A DNA stretch of 64,000 bases, from the NCBI GenBank assembly GCA_963740455.1, contig CAVUEF010000006.1, forward strand, positions 186,001 to 250,000, written 5' to 3'. Positions 43,232-51,452 of the stretch are shown in pieces. This DNA is from Paucibacter sp963740455 (GTDB lineage: Bacteria; Pseudomonadota; Gammaproteobacteria; Burkholderiales; Burkholderiaceae_C). The notes under the pieces were generated by a model. The model was not told where the DNA came from and searched no databases. It saw only the letters and a list, made by a program, of their open reading frames with translations. Within the stretch, counting starts at the first letter, position 1; each line of letters begins with the position of its first letter. Both the position numbers and the translations under genes were made by a program.

Positions 43232-44245
43232 TTACTGGACCTCGGCCTTGTAGCGCGCAATGATGTTGTCCTGCGCTGCGGCCAGCTTCTTCAGGTCGAC
43301 CGCCTTGGCGCGAAGGTATTCGCTCTCGGGCAGGAATTTGGCCTTGGCCTTGGCCGACAGACGATCGGCGAACACCGGGCGCAGATAGGCATTGCCCCAC
43401 ATTGCCTGACTCTCGTCGCTGAGCACGAAGTCCAGGACCTTCTTGCCGTTGGCGGGATTGGGACCATTGGCGACCAGGCCCATCACATAGGGGAACACCA
43501 AGGTGCCTTCCTTCGGGATCACGAAGCGCACCGGTGCCTTGTCGGTGTACTGGCCGCGATAGGCGTTGAAGTCGTAGTCGATCAGGATCGGAATCTCGCC
43601 CGAGATCACGCGCGCATAAGAAGTCTGCTTGGGCACGATCGGCTCGTTCTTGCGCAAGGCCTTGAAGAAGCCGATGCCGGCATCGAGCTTTTCGTAGCTG
43701 CCGCCCAGCGCGAGGTTGACCGCCATCACGCCGAGCTGGCCGACCGCAGCCGAGGTCGGGTCGAGATAGCCGACCATGCCCTTGTATTCAGGCTTGAGCA
43801 GATCGGCCCAGCTGGTGGGCACCGGCGTCTTGCCCAGGGCGGCGGTGTTGACGAACAGGCCCAAGGTGCCCGAGTGGATGGTGAACCAGTGCCCGGCGGG
43901 GTCCTTCAGATCGGCCGGGATCTTGTCCCAGTTCGTGGGCTTGTAGACGGCCAGCACGCCGGCGTCCTTGGCCGGGTCGGCGGCGATGCCGCCGAGGTAG
44001 GTGACGTCGGCCACCGGATGCGCCTTCTCGACGATCAGCGCCGCGATGGCCTGGCCCGAATTCTTGTTGTCCGGGGGCACCTGGATGCCCAGCCTGGCGT
44101 TGATCGCCTTCAGCTGCGAGTCCCAGTCGGCCCATTGCGGCGGGCAGTTGTAGCAGATCGCATGTTGCTGGGCATGCGCCGCGCCGGACGCGGCCAGGCC
44201 GAGTGTTGCGATGATCGCAAGTCGCTTGATAAGGTGAAGACGCAT
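43232..44245 (-). CDS. ABC transporter periplasmic substrate-binding protein
   Basis: This 337-residue binding protein has a Sec signal peptide (LIKRLAIIATLGLAASGAAHA) and an early Cys pair in AICYNCPPQW. It has the extracellular solute-binding family 1 pattern seen in PhnS/PotD/Fe(III)-type proteins (TSWADLLKPEYKGMVGYLDP, SGEIPILIDYDFNAYRGQYT). With the downstream GpdQ-like enzyme, a phosphonate or glycerophosphodiester-like ligand is a reasonable guess, not a proven one. ATG 44245 has AAGGAA upstream. Confidence 0.88.
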   Translation of the reverse strand: MRLHLIKRLAIIATLGLAASGAAHAQQHAICYNCPPQWADWDSQLKAINARLGIQVPPDNKNSGQAIAALIVEKAHPVADVTYLGGIAADPAKDAGVLAVYKPTNWDKIPADLKDPAGHWFTIHSGTLGLFVNTAALGKTPVPTSWADLLKPEYKGMVGYLDPTSAAVGQLGVMAVNLALGGSYEKLDAGIGFFKALRKNEPIVPKQTSYARVISGEIPILIDYDFNAYRGQYTDKAPVRFVIPKEGTLVFPYVMGLVANGPNPANGKKVLDFVLSDESQAMWGNAYLRPVFADRLSAKAKAKFLPESEYLRAKAVDLKKLAAAQDNIIARYKAEVQ

Positions 44246-44262
44246 GGTGTTTGTTTCCTTCT

Positions 44263-45057
44263 TCAGTAGTGAGGGGAGGGGGGGGATTCGATTGAGTCGC
44301 CGGCGGCGACGACCAGACGCACGCCGGCTTGGGCCAGCATGTGGGAGATCGATTCGGGCACGGGCCGGTCGGTGAAGACGACGCTTGCCTGGCCGATATG
44401 GCCGCCCTTGACGGTAGCGCCGCGCCCGAATTTGGAGTGGTCGAACACGAGGAAGCGCTGCCGGCAATGGCGGGCGAGTTCGCTGCGCATGCGCACCTCA
44501 TCCTGATTGAAGTCGAGCAGCCCGCCATCCTCGGCGATGCCACCGGCGCCGTAGATGCCGATGTCCACGGAGAAGCGCTCGAAAAACCCGTGCGCTTCTC
44601 CAGCGATCACGTCACGGTCGCCGTTGCGCAACCGTCCTCCAGCGAGTGTTATCTCGCAGCTCGGATTGCGGCTCAGCGCGAGCGCCGCGTTCAGGTTGTT
44701 GGTCATGACGCGCAGATTGGCGCGCTCGGCCAGAGCCAGGGCGCATTGCTCGGGCGTGGTGCCGATGCCGATAAACAAGGAAGCACTGTCGGGCACGACT
44801 TCGGCCACGCAGCGCGCGATATCTTGCTTGGCGCGGCGCTGCAGGATGCGACGCTGCGGATAACTCAGGTTCTCGATGGGCATGTCGATGCCGCCATGGC
44901 GCCGCCGGCACAGGCCGCGCTCGCACAAAAGGTTTACGTCCCGCCTGATGGTTTGCGTGGTCACGCCAAATTGCAGAGCAAGCGCCTCGATGGCCTGAAA
45001 GCCACTGTGCCTGACCCGCGCCAGGATGTGAGCCTGGCGACCCTCCGCCGCAGCCAT
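44263..45057 (-). CDS. DeoR/GlpR-family transcriptional regulator
   Basis: This 264-residue repressor has an N-terminal DeoR helix-turn-helix (ALALQFGVTTQTIRRDVNLL, CRRRHGG) and a C-terminal sugar-phosphate-sensing domain (IGIGTTPEQCALALAE, LRVMTNNLNAAL, LVFDHSKFGR). It closely follows GlpR organisation, so a phosphorylated ligand such as glycerol-3-phosphate is likely. Several in-frame starts exist (45102, 45090, 45072, 45057). The first overlaps a perfect palindrome, so a later one is preferred; I use 45057. It lies 17 nt before the binding-protein gene and probably controls it. Confidence 0.88.
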   Translation of the reverse strand: MAAAEGRQAHILARVRHSGFQAIEALALQFGVTTQTIRRDVNLLCERGLCRRRHGGIDMPIENLSYPQRRILQRRAKQDIARCVAEVVPDSASLFIGIGTTPEQCALALAERANLRVMTNNLNAALALSRNPSCEITLAGGRLRNGDRDVIAGEAHGFFERFSVDIGIYGAGGIAEDGGLLDFNQDEVRMRSELARHCRQRFLVFDHSKFGRGATVKGGHIGQASVVFTDRPVPESISHMLAQAGVRLVVAAGDSIESPPSPHY

Positions 45058-45095
45058 GTCTACCGAGCGCATCCCTGTCGATTCGACCATCCTGG

Positions 45096-45109
45096 TGTTC
45101 ATATGAACA
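45096..45109. promoter_or_regulatory. DeoR-type operator candidate 1
   Basis: TGTTCATATGAACA is a perfect 14-bp palindrome just upstream of the regulator coding region. A second similar site (45140-45153) follows 44 bp away. Two spaced palindromes before a DeoR-family gene suggest autoregulation with looping or cooperative binding. Confidence 0.6.
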
Positions 45110-45139
45110 ATGTATCGACGCCAAATGTCAGGTATGTGA

Positions 45140-45153
45140 CATTCAAATGAACG
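45140..45153. promoter_or_regulatory. DeoR-type operator candidate 2
   Basis: CATTCAAATGAACG matches the upstream palindrome TGTTCATATGAACA at 10 of 14 positions, including the TTCA and TGAAC arms. It is probably a weaker second operator for the same regulator. Confidence 0.45.
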
Positions 45154-45205
45154 ATTGGCGATCTTGCTTGGCCGGGTTGATTCGCGTCGATGCGGACCGA
45201 TGGCG

Positions 45206-45305
45206 ATGAGCGACTTGGCAATTGATGTGCTCGGCCTGCGCAAGACGTTGGCAACGGCGGCGCGCTGCGCGCCTCGCATATCGCGCTGAAGTTGCCGGCC
45301 CGCAA
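45206..45305 (+). pseudogene. Remnant of an ABC transporter ATP-binding gene
   Basis: ATG 45206 opens a frame reading MSDLAIDVLGLRKT. Restoring one base near 45249 continues it as FGNGGALRASHIALKLPAR, the typical first 35 residues of ABC-type ATPases. It then ends without a Walker A motif, just before the PHO box of the next gene. It is a small decayed fragment, not a functional gene. Confidence 0.5.
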
Positions 45306-45306
45306 G

Positions 45307-45335
45307 CCGTCACCGATTGTTCACAAAAGCGTCAT
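45307..45335 (+). promoter_or_regulatory. PHO box (three PhoB half-sites) upstream of the plcP-like gene
   Basis: Three 7-bp units CCGTCAC (45307), TGTTCAC (45318) and GCGTCAT (45329) repeat every 11 bp, with AAAA between the last two. This is the PhoB direct-repeat pattern (consensus CTGTCAT with 4-bp AT-rich spacers). It ends 35 bp before ATG 45371, a normal distance for a PhoB-dependent promoter. Confidence 0.75.
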
Positions 45336-45370
45336 CCGCCTTACTTGCCTGGCTGCGATGCTGTCGGCTC

Positions 45371-46255
45371 ATGAAACCTGCAGATGCCTTTTTGCATGCT
45401 TTGCATGACGCGCCGCCCAGCGCCGACGGCGACAGCGAGGCGCCGGGCGGTCTGCGCTTTCGCGCAGTGTGGATATCGGACATCCACCTGGGCACGCCGG
45501 GCTGCCAGGCGCACGCCTTGCTCGACTTCCTGCGCTGTGTGCGCGCCGAGCATCTGTTCCTGGTCGGCGACATCATCGACGGCTGGCAGCTCAAGCGCAG
45601 CTGGTACTGGCCGCAGGCGCACAACGACGTCGTGCAAAAGCTGCTGCGCATGGCACGCAAGGGCACGCGGGTGGTGTTCATACCCGGCAATCACGATGAG
45701 TTCGCGCGCAAGTATCTGCATCACAATTTCGGCGGCATTGAAGTGGCCGAAGACTGGATCCATGAGACCGCCGATGGCAGGAAGCTCTGGATCACGCACG
45801 GCGACTTGTTCGACGGCGTCATCCAGTGCGCCAGGTGGCTTGCCGTCCTGGGAGACTCGGCCTATGAATTCACGCTCAAGCTGAACCGCCACTTGAACTC
45901 GTTGCGGGCGCGCTTGGGCCTGCCTTACTGGAGCTTGTCCAGATACCTCAAGCTCAAGGTCAAACGTGCGGTCAGCTATGTGAGCGACTTCGAGGCAGCG
46001 GTGGCACGCGAAGCGCGGCAGCGCGGCGTGCAGGGCGTCGTGTGCGGGCACATCCATCACGCCGAGCTGCGCGACATCAACGGCATCCTGTATGCCAATG
46101 ACGGCGACTGGGTCGAGAGCCTGACCGCGCTGGTCGAGCACGCCGACGGGCGCCTGGAGATACTGGACTGGTCCGCGCGTGCGTCGCAGTCCAGGCGGGC
46201 GGGCAGGTCTGGCTTTGCCGCCGCTGCGGTGGACAGCGTCGGGACGCCCGCATGA
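45371..46255 (+). CDS. PlcP-like metallophosphoesterase (putative phospholipase C for lipid remodelling)
   Basis: This 294-residue calcineurin-type phosphoesterase has motifs ISDIHLGTPG, VGDIIDGWQ, PGNHDEFARK, ITHGDLFDG and CGHIHHAELR. Automatic pipelines often label this family UDP-2,3-diacylglucosamine pyrophosphatase. However, adjacency to an Agt-type glycosyltransferase is the hallmark of PlcP, which cleaves phospholipids to diacylglycerol in phosphate-starved bacteria. The chosen ATG 45371 follows a three-unit PHO box. The gene overlaps the glycosyltransferase start by 4 nt. LpxH-like function is the alternative, but LpxH proteins are shorter and are not paired this way. Confidence 0.75.
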   Translation: MKPADAFLHALHDAPPSADGDSEAPGGLRFRAVWISDIHLGTPGCQAHALLDFLRCVRAEHLFLVGDIIDGWQLKRSWYWPQAHNDVVQKLLRMARKGTRVVFIPGNHDEFARKYLHHNFGGIEVAEDWIHETADGRKLWITHGDLFDGVIQCARWLAVLGDSAYEFTLKLNRHLNSLRARLGLPYWSLSRYLKLKVKRAVSYVSDFEAAVAREARQRGVQGVVCGHIHHAELRDINGILYANDGDWVESLTALVEHADGRLEILDWSARASQSRRAGRSGFAAAAVDSVGTPA

Positions 46256-47295
46256 AGCTGGTACTGGTCACCGATGCCTGGCTGCCGCAGGTCAACGGCG
46301 TGGTCACGACGCTGGTCGAGCTGGTCGATGGCATGCGCGCGCGCGGCCACCAGGTCGAGCTGATCGAGCCGTCCCGATTCAAGCGCATGCCCTGCCCGGG
46401 CTATCCTGAAATCGAGCTGGCGCTGTGGCCGTATCGAAAGGTCAGGCAGGTCCTTGACGCGGCCGGGGCAGACGCCATCCACATCGCCACCGAAGGGCCG
46501 CTGGGTGCGGCGGCGCGGCGCTGGTGCCGGGCGCACAAACGGGCCTTCACGACGGCATTTCACACGCGCTTTCCGGACATCCTGGCGCGTGCCCTGCACA
46601 TCCCTGAAGCCTGGGGCTACGCGTGGTTCAAGCGCTTTCATGCAGCGTCGGCCGGTGTCATGGTGCCGACCGATGGCATGCGAAAAATTCTGTCGGGCCA
46701 TGGCTTCGAGCGGCTGCTGGCGTGGACGCATGGCGTCGATCTGGATCTGTTCAAGCCGGTGGCCGACGCCAGCTTTGACTTGCCCGGACCGGTCTGGCTG
46801 TATGTGGGGCGGGTTTCCTACGAGAAGAACCTGGTGGCGTTCCTGAGTCTGGATCTGCCCGGATCCAAAGTGGTCTACGGCCAGGGGCCGCTGCTGGAAG
46901 AGTTCAAGCGAAAGTATGCGCAGGTGCACTGGCGCGGCGTGGTGCCGCGCAGCGAGTTGCCGCGCGTCTACAGCGCTGCCGATGTGCTTGTGTTCCCGAG
47001 CCGCAGCGACACCTTCGGTCTGGTGATGCTCGAAGCGCTGGCCTGCGGCACACCGGTGGCAGCCTATCCGGTGGCCGGTCCGCTGGACGTGCTGGGCGAG
47101 TCGGGGGCGGGTGCACTGCACCTGGACTTGCAGCAAGCTGCGCTGGCAGCCCTGCGGATCGGATCAGAGCAGGCGCTGGCCCGGGCCAAGGTGTTCGAAT
47201 GGCACGAAGCGGTGACCCAGTTCATCGAGAACCTGGTGTCCGCGCACCCGGCGTTGGCCCGGCCCCGTCATGAAACTGTCGCAAAAGCGTCATAG
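46252..47295 (+). CDS. GT4 glycosyltransferase, Agt-like (glycolipid synthesis)
   Basis: This 347-residue GT-B glycosyltransferase has the N-terminal acceptor domain VLVTDAWLPQVNGVVTTL, FHTRFPDILARAL and MVPTDGMRKIL. The C-terminal nucleotide-sugar domain has LYVGRVSYEKNL, VYGQGPLLEE, VFPSRSDTFGLVMLEALACG (the EX7E region). With PlcP, Agt glycosylates the diacylglycerol produced, giving phosphorus-free glycolipids. It overlaps the plcP-like gene by 4 nt. Its last 30 bp form the PHO box of ppk. Confidence 0.75.
   Translation: MKLVLVTDAWLPQVNGVVTTLVELVDGMRARGHQVELIEPSRFKRMPCPGYPEIELALWPYRKVRQVLDAAGADAIHIATEGPLGAAARRWCRAHKRAFTTAFHTRFPDILARALHIPEAWGYAWFKRFHAASAGVMVPTDGMRKILSGHGFERLLAWTHGVDLDLFKPVADASFDLPGPVWLYVGRVSYEKNLVAFLSLDLPGSKVVYGQGPLLEEFKRKYAQVHWRGVVPRSELPRVYSAADVLVFPSRSDTFGLVMLEALACGTPVAAYPVAGPLDVLGESGAGALHLDLQQAALAALRIGSEQALARAKVFEWHEAVTQFIENLVSAHPALARPRHETVAKAS
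47265..47293 (+). promoter_or_regulatory. PHO box (three PhoB half-sites) upstream of ppk
   Basis: Units CCGTCAT (47265), CTGTCGC (47276) and GCGTCAT (47287) repeat at exactly 11 bp, with GAAA and AAAA spacers, inside the 3' end of the glycosyltransferase gene. The last unit is only 11 bp before ATG 47305. If units 1-2 drive transcription, TAGACT at 47293-47298 is a possible -10 and the ppk mRNA would be nearly leaderless. Confidence 0.7.
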
Positions 47296-47304
47296 ACTGA
47301 ACGG

Positions 47305-49368
47305 ATGACGCAAACACAGGCGCAAACACAGGCACAGACGCGCCTGCTCAACCGCGAGCAGGCCATGCTGGAGTTCAACCGCAGGGTGCTGGCGCAGGCC
47401 CGGCGCGCTGACGTGCCGCTGCTGGAGCGGCTGCGCTATCTGTGCATCGTGTCGTCCAATATGGACGAGTTCTTCGAGGTGCGCTTTGCCGACATGCTGG
47501 ATGCGGCGCGCAAGCGCGGGGGCGGAGTTAGCGCCGACGATGTGCTGCGTGTGAGCACGCTGGCGCATACGCTGATCGACGAGAAATACACCGTCTTCAA
47601 CGACCAGGTGATGCCCTCGCTCAAGGCCAAGGGCATTGTGGTGCTCAACCATGCCCAGCGCAACGAGGCGCAGGCACACTGGGTCGAGCAGTACTTCAAG
47701 CGCCAAGTACGGCCGCTGTTGGTGCCGGTCGGGCTGGACCCGGCGCATCCGTTTCCGCAGGTCGCCAACAAGTCGCTCAACTTCATTGTCAAGTTGAGCG
47801 GCAAGGACGCCTTCGGCCGCGACAACTCGATCGCCATCGTCAAGGTGACGCGTGTGCTGCCCCGCGTGATCCGTCTGCCCGACAACATCAGCGAAGGCCA
47901 GCAGGCTTTCGTCATGCTCAGCAGCGTGATCCGCTCGCACCTGCAAGAGCTGTTCATGGGGCGCGACGTGGTGGCGTTCTCGCAATTCCGCGTCACGCGC
48001 GACTCTGACCTGGATGTTGACGAAGACGAAATCGTGAACCTGCGCCAGGCGCTGCGCAGCGGACTGACCACACGTCACTTCGGCCGCGCCGTGCGCGTCG
48101 AGGTCGTGAAGAGCTGCCCGGCCGATCTGTCGGACTTCTTGCTCGAGCAGTTTGCGGTGCCAGAAGCTGCGCTGTACCGCGTCAACGGACCGGTCAATCT
48201 GGTTCGACTCAACGAGCTGATCGACCAGAGCGACGCGCCCGACCTGCGTTTTGCGCCCTATGAGCCGGTCTGGCCGCATCACAAGCTGCCGCATCACTCG
48301 ATCTTCACGCGCCTGCGCCACGCCGACGTGCTGCTGCACCATCCGTTCCAGAGCTTCGAGCCGGTGGTCGACTTCCTGCGCGAGGCGGTTGACGACCCCG
48401 ACGTACTGGCCATCAAGCAGACCATCTACCGTATCGGCGCCAAATCGGCGCTGATGGAATTGCTGATCGAAGCGGCGCGGCGCGGCAAGGAAGTGCTGGC
48501 CGTCGTCGAACTGAAGGCGCGCTTTGACGAAGAGGCCAACATCAACTGGGCCGAGCGTCTGGAGGCCGCCGGCGTGCAAGTCGTGTACGGCATCGTGGGT
48601 CTCAAGACGCATGCCAAGATGATGCTGATCACACGCCGCGAGGGCGCCAGGCTGCGTCGCTACGTGCACTTGTCGACCGGCAACTACAACCCCAAGACTG
48701 CGCAGCTCTATACCGACATCGGCTGTCTGAGCGCCTCGCCCGAATTGACGGCGGACGCCGACACGGTGTTCCGTCAACTCGCCAGCCTGAGCAAGGTGAA
48801 GCCGCCGCGGCACATGCTGATGGCGCCGTTCAGCCTGCACCAGCGCCTGCTGCGCCAGCTCGACCGGGTGGCGCGGGCGGCGCGGGCCGGCGCACCGGCC
48901 CGGGTGGTGGTGAAGGTCAATGCCTTGACCGATGTGCCGCTGATCAGGGCCTTGCTGGCGGCCGGCCAGGCCGGCGCAAAGATCGACCTGATCGTGCGCG
49001 GCGCATGCATGCTGCCGCCGGGTCTGCCGGGCGAAAGCGACAACATCCGCGTGCGCTCGGTGGTGGGGCGCTTTCTCGAACACACGCGCATCATTTACCT
49101 GCGCTGGGGCGAGAGCGACGCGGACGAGGTCTTGTACCTGTCGAGCGCCGATTGGATGAGCCGCAATATGCTCGGGCGCATCGAAGTCGCCTGGCCGGTG
49201 ACCGACGCCTCGCTGCGCCAGCGCGTGATCGACGAATGCCTGGTGCCCTATCTGCATGACGCCAAGGACGCCTGGAGCCTCAAGCCCGACGGCCAGTACG
49301 AGCGCGTCGCGCAGCACGGAGTCAGCGCCCAACAGGCGCTGATGCTGAAGTTCGGTGCTCCAAGCTGA
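47305..49368 (+). CDS. ppk: Polyphosphate kinase 1
   Basis: PPK1 makes inorganic polyphosphate from ATP reversibly at the membrane. The 687-residue protein has the family blocks LNREQAMLEFNRRVLAQA, SSNMDEFFEVRFADM, FKRQVRPLLVPVGLDPAHPF and HHPFQSFEPVVDFL. The active-site regions are KTHAKMMLITRREG and YVHLSTGNYNPKTAQLYTD, which carry the phospho-acceptor histidines. The N-terminus has a short Gln/Thr repeat (TQTQAQTQAQT). It begins the plus-strand ppk-sixA-CYTH/CHAD set and is preceded by a PHO box. Confidence 0.96.
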   Translation: MTQTQAQTQAQTRLLNREQAMLEFNRRVLAQARRADVPLLERLRYLCIVSSNMDEFFEVRFADMLDAARKRGGGVSADDVLRVSTLAHTLIDEKYTVFNDQVMPSLKAKGIVVLNHAQRNEAQAHWVEQYFKRQVRPLLVPVGLDPAHPFPQVANKSLNFIVKLSGKDAFGRDNSIAIVKVTRVLPRVIRLPDNISEGQQAFVMLSSVIRSHLQELFMGRDVVAFSQFRVTRDSDLDVDEDEIVNLRQALRSGLTTRHFGRAVRVEVVKSCPADLSDFLLEQFAVPEAALYRVNGPVNLVRLNELIDQSDAPDLRFAPYEPVWPHHKLPHHSIFTRLRHADVLLHHPFQSFEPVVDFLREAVDDPDVLAIKQTIYRIGAKSALMELLIEAARRGKEVLAVVELKARFDEEANINWAERLEAAGVQVVYGIVGLKTHAKMMLITRREGARLRRYVHLSTGNYNPKTAQLYTDIGCLSASPELTADADTVFRQLASLSKVKPPRHMLMAPFSLHQRLLRQLDRVARAARAGAPARVVVKVNALTDVPLIRALLAAGQAGAKIDLIVRGACMLPPGLPGESDNIRVRSVVGRFLEHTRIIYLRWGESDADEVLYLSSADWMSRNMLGRIEVAWPVTDASLRQRVIDECLVPYLHDAKDAWSLKPDGQYERVAQHGVSAQQALMLKFGAPS

Positions 49369-49389
49369 TCGACGCCGGAGAGATTTTGG

Positions 49390-49869
49390 ATGGACCTGAT
49401 CCTGTGGCGCCATGCCGAAGCAGAGATTCGACGCGAAGGCCAGTCCGACATGGAGCGCGCCCTGACCGCCAAGGGCGAGCGTCAAGCGCAGCGCATGGCG
49501 GACTGGCTGAACCAACATCTGGCCGAATCGACCCGCGTGCTGGTGAGTCCGGCGGTCCGTTGCCAGCAGACGGCCGCCAAGCTGGGGCGCAAATTCCGGA
49601 CCGTGAAGGGTCTGGGACCGGAAGTCAGCGTTGACGACTTGCTGCGCCTCGCGCATTGGCCGCAGGCCAGCGAACCGGTGCTGGTGATCGCGCATCAACC
49701 CACCTTGGGCATGGCATGCGCAAGACTGCTGTGCGGCCAGGACCAGCCCTGGCATGTCAAGAAGGCCGCCGTCTGGTGGCTGCGCCAACGCCAGCGCGAA
49801 GCCGAGCTCGATGAAATGCAAGCCGTCTTCGTGCAGGCGGTGCTGGCGCCCGACACCGTACGGACTTGA
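49390..49869 (+). CDS. sixA: Phosphohistidine phosphatase SixA
   Basis: This is a 159-residue histidine phosphatase-superfamily protein. The catalytic RHG-type motif is LILWRHAEAEIRR at the N-terminus, and the second conserved segments are SPAVRCQQTA and VLVIAHQPTLG with the distal His. SixA removes phosphate from histidine in phosphotransfer proteins such as the nitrogen PTS. It is 21 nt after ppk; the pairing of sixA with polyphosphate genes is frequent in proteobacteria. Confidence 0.9.
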   Translation: MDLILWRHAEAEIRREGQSDMERALTAKGERQAQRMADWLNQHLAESTRVLVSPAVRCQQTAAKLGRKFRTVKGLGPEVSVDDLLRLAHWPQASEPVLVIAHQPTLGMACARLLCGQDQPWHVKKAAVWWLRQRQREAELDEMQAVFVQAVLAPDTVRT

Positions 49870-49956
49870 GCTGCGGCAAGGCCGGTGACGCGCCGCACAG
49901 ACTGCGCCTGAGCTGTGCGAAGATGAGCAGCAGCGCTGCTTTCTCGAAGGCCTTCG

Positions 49957-51429
49957 ATGGCTGAAATCGAATTGAAGTTTCAGGTGCCAGCCGCGCGACT
50001 CGCCGCGGTTCGGCGTGCTGTCGCCACGCCAACGGCACGCACCTCGCGGCTGCGCGCCAAGTATTTCGACACGTCCGACAGGCGTCTGGCCGAGGCTGGC
50101 CTTGCGCTGCGCATGCGGCTGGAAGACGGCCTGTGGGTGCAGACGCTGAAGGGCCGTGGCGCGGCGCAGTTTGAGCGGCTCGAGCACGAAGTGGGCTTGG
50201 GCCGGCAGCGCGGCGTGCCGGCTCTGGACATCGCGCGCCATGCCGACACGCCGGTTGGCCAGCAACTCGCCGCCGTGCTGGGCGACGAGGCGGGCGCGCT
50301 GCAGGTCGTGTTCGAGACCGATGTGCGGCGCACGCACAGGATCGCGCGCAGCGCGGGTTGCGCGGTCGAGCTGGCGCTGGATGTCGGAGAGATCCGTGCC
50401 GGCGCTGCGCGGCTGGTCTTGAGCGAGATCGAGTTCGAGCTCAAGTCGGGCGCGCTGGGCGGCATGCTGGAGCTGGCCAAACGCTGGGCTGCTGGCCACC
50501 ACTTGTGGCTGGACGTGCGCAGCAAGTCGCAGCGTGGCGACCTGCTGGCGCGCGGCTTGGACGCCATCTCGCCGGTGCGCGCGGGCCGGCCGGCCTTGAC
50601 CCGGCACATGAACCCCGACGCGGCGCTGCGCGCCATCGTGACGAGTTGCATCGAACACTATTTGCCCAATGCCGCCGAACTGGCCAGCGGCACCGGCCAG
50701 CCCGAGCATGTGCATCAAGCCCGCGTTGCCCTGCGGCGCTTGCGCACTGCGCTGCGTCTGTTCGGCGATTGGTCAGTCGCCGTGGACGCCGAGTGGGCGC
50801 CGGCCCTGACGGAGCTGTTCGCGCCACTCGGCCAGGCGCGCGACCACGACGTGTTGGCGCAGACCGTGCTGCCAGAGCTGCTCGCGGCGGGTGCGCCATC
50901 GATCGAATTGCCGAGCGTCGGTGCAGGCAGCCTCGCGAACGAAAACGCGCGAGCGCCGCGCTTCGTCGGCCTGACACTCGATCTCATCAAGTTTGCCCAG
51001 GGAACGGCGCCACGCAGCGAGCATGCGGGACGGGTGCCTGCACCCAGCTCGCTGCGCGCGCTGGTCCGGCCGCGCCTGAAGCGCTTGCACAAGCGCCTGA
51101 GAAGGGACGCCGAGGTCTTTCGGAGCATTGACGACACACAGCGCCACCGCATCCGAAAGCGCCTGAAGCGGCTGCGCTACGGGCTCGACTTGACCGCGTC
51201 GTTGCACGCGCCGAACGCGCTGCGGCGCTGCCTGGAGGCGCTGGGCCCGGCACAGGAGGCGCTGGGCCTGTACAACGATCTGATCGTGGCCGAAGCGGCG
51301 TTTCGCGAACAACTGCCGATTGACACCCGGGCGTGGTTCGCGCTCGGCTGGCTCGCCGCGCGCCGCGCGCAGGCATTGAAAGACGCTGCAACCGCGCTCG
51401 AGGCGCTTGCCCGCACGCCGCTCCCGTAG
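49957..51429 (+). CDS. CYTH-CHAD domain protein (inorganic triphosphatase with polyphosphate-binding domain)
   Basis: This 490-residue protein has an N-terminal CYTH triphosphate tunnel with the hallmark ExExK at EIELKF (residues 3-8). Basic and acidic strand residues follow (YFDTSDRRLAEAGLALRMR, LVLSEIEFELKSG). A C-terminal CHAD helical domain (HVHQARVALRRLRTALRLF, RHRIRKRLKRLRYGLDL) has conserved His/Arg/Lys residues. CHAD domains bind polyphosphate granules, and CYTH enzymes hydrolyse triphosphate (as YgiF). Its place between ppk and ppx supports a polyphosphate role. Confidence 0.9.
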   Translation: MAEIELKFQVPAARLAAVRRAVATPTARTSRLRAKYFDTSDRRLAEAGLALRMRLEDGLWVQTLKGRGAAQFERLEHEVGLGRQRGVPALDIARHADTPVGQQLAAVLGDEAGALQVVFETDVRRTHRIARSAGCAVELALDVGEIRAGAARLVLSEIEFELKSGALGGMLELAKRWAAGHHLWLDVRSKSQRGDLLARGLDAISPVRAGRPALTRHMNPDAALRAIVTSCIEHYLPNAAELASGTGQPEHVHQARVALRRLRTALRLFGDWSVAVDAEWAPALTELFAPLGQARDHDVLAQTVLPELLAAGAPSIELPSVGAGSLANENARAPRFVGLTLDLIKFAQGTAPRSEHAGRVPAPSSLRALVRPRLKRLHKRLRRDAEVFRSIDDTQRHRIRKRLKRLRYGLDLTASLHAPNALRRCLEALGPAQEALGLYNDLIVAEAAFREQLPIDTRAWFALGWLAARRAQALKDAATALEALARTPLP

Positions 51430-51448
51430 CGCTCGGGCCCCGGAGCGC
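51429..51448. terminator. Hairpin between convergent CYTH-CHAD and ppx genes
   Basis: Stem GCGCTC/GAGCGC (51429-51434 and 51443-51448) with a GC-rich loop fills the 23-bp gap between the two stop codons. It may end transcription on both strands, but there is no T-run. Confidence 0.3.
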
Positions 51449-51452
51449 GGGG

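Noticed and set aside
42704..44269. Long open frame antisense to the permease and binding-protein genes
   Set aside because: Same GC-driven shadow effect; no signal, domain or ribosome site.
47290..50718. A 1142-codon open frame antisense to ppk, sixA and the CYTH-CHAD gene
   Set aside because: It mirrors well-supported genes; its His/Gln/Arg-rich product is the usual result of reading GC-rich coding DNA backwards and has no domain.
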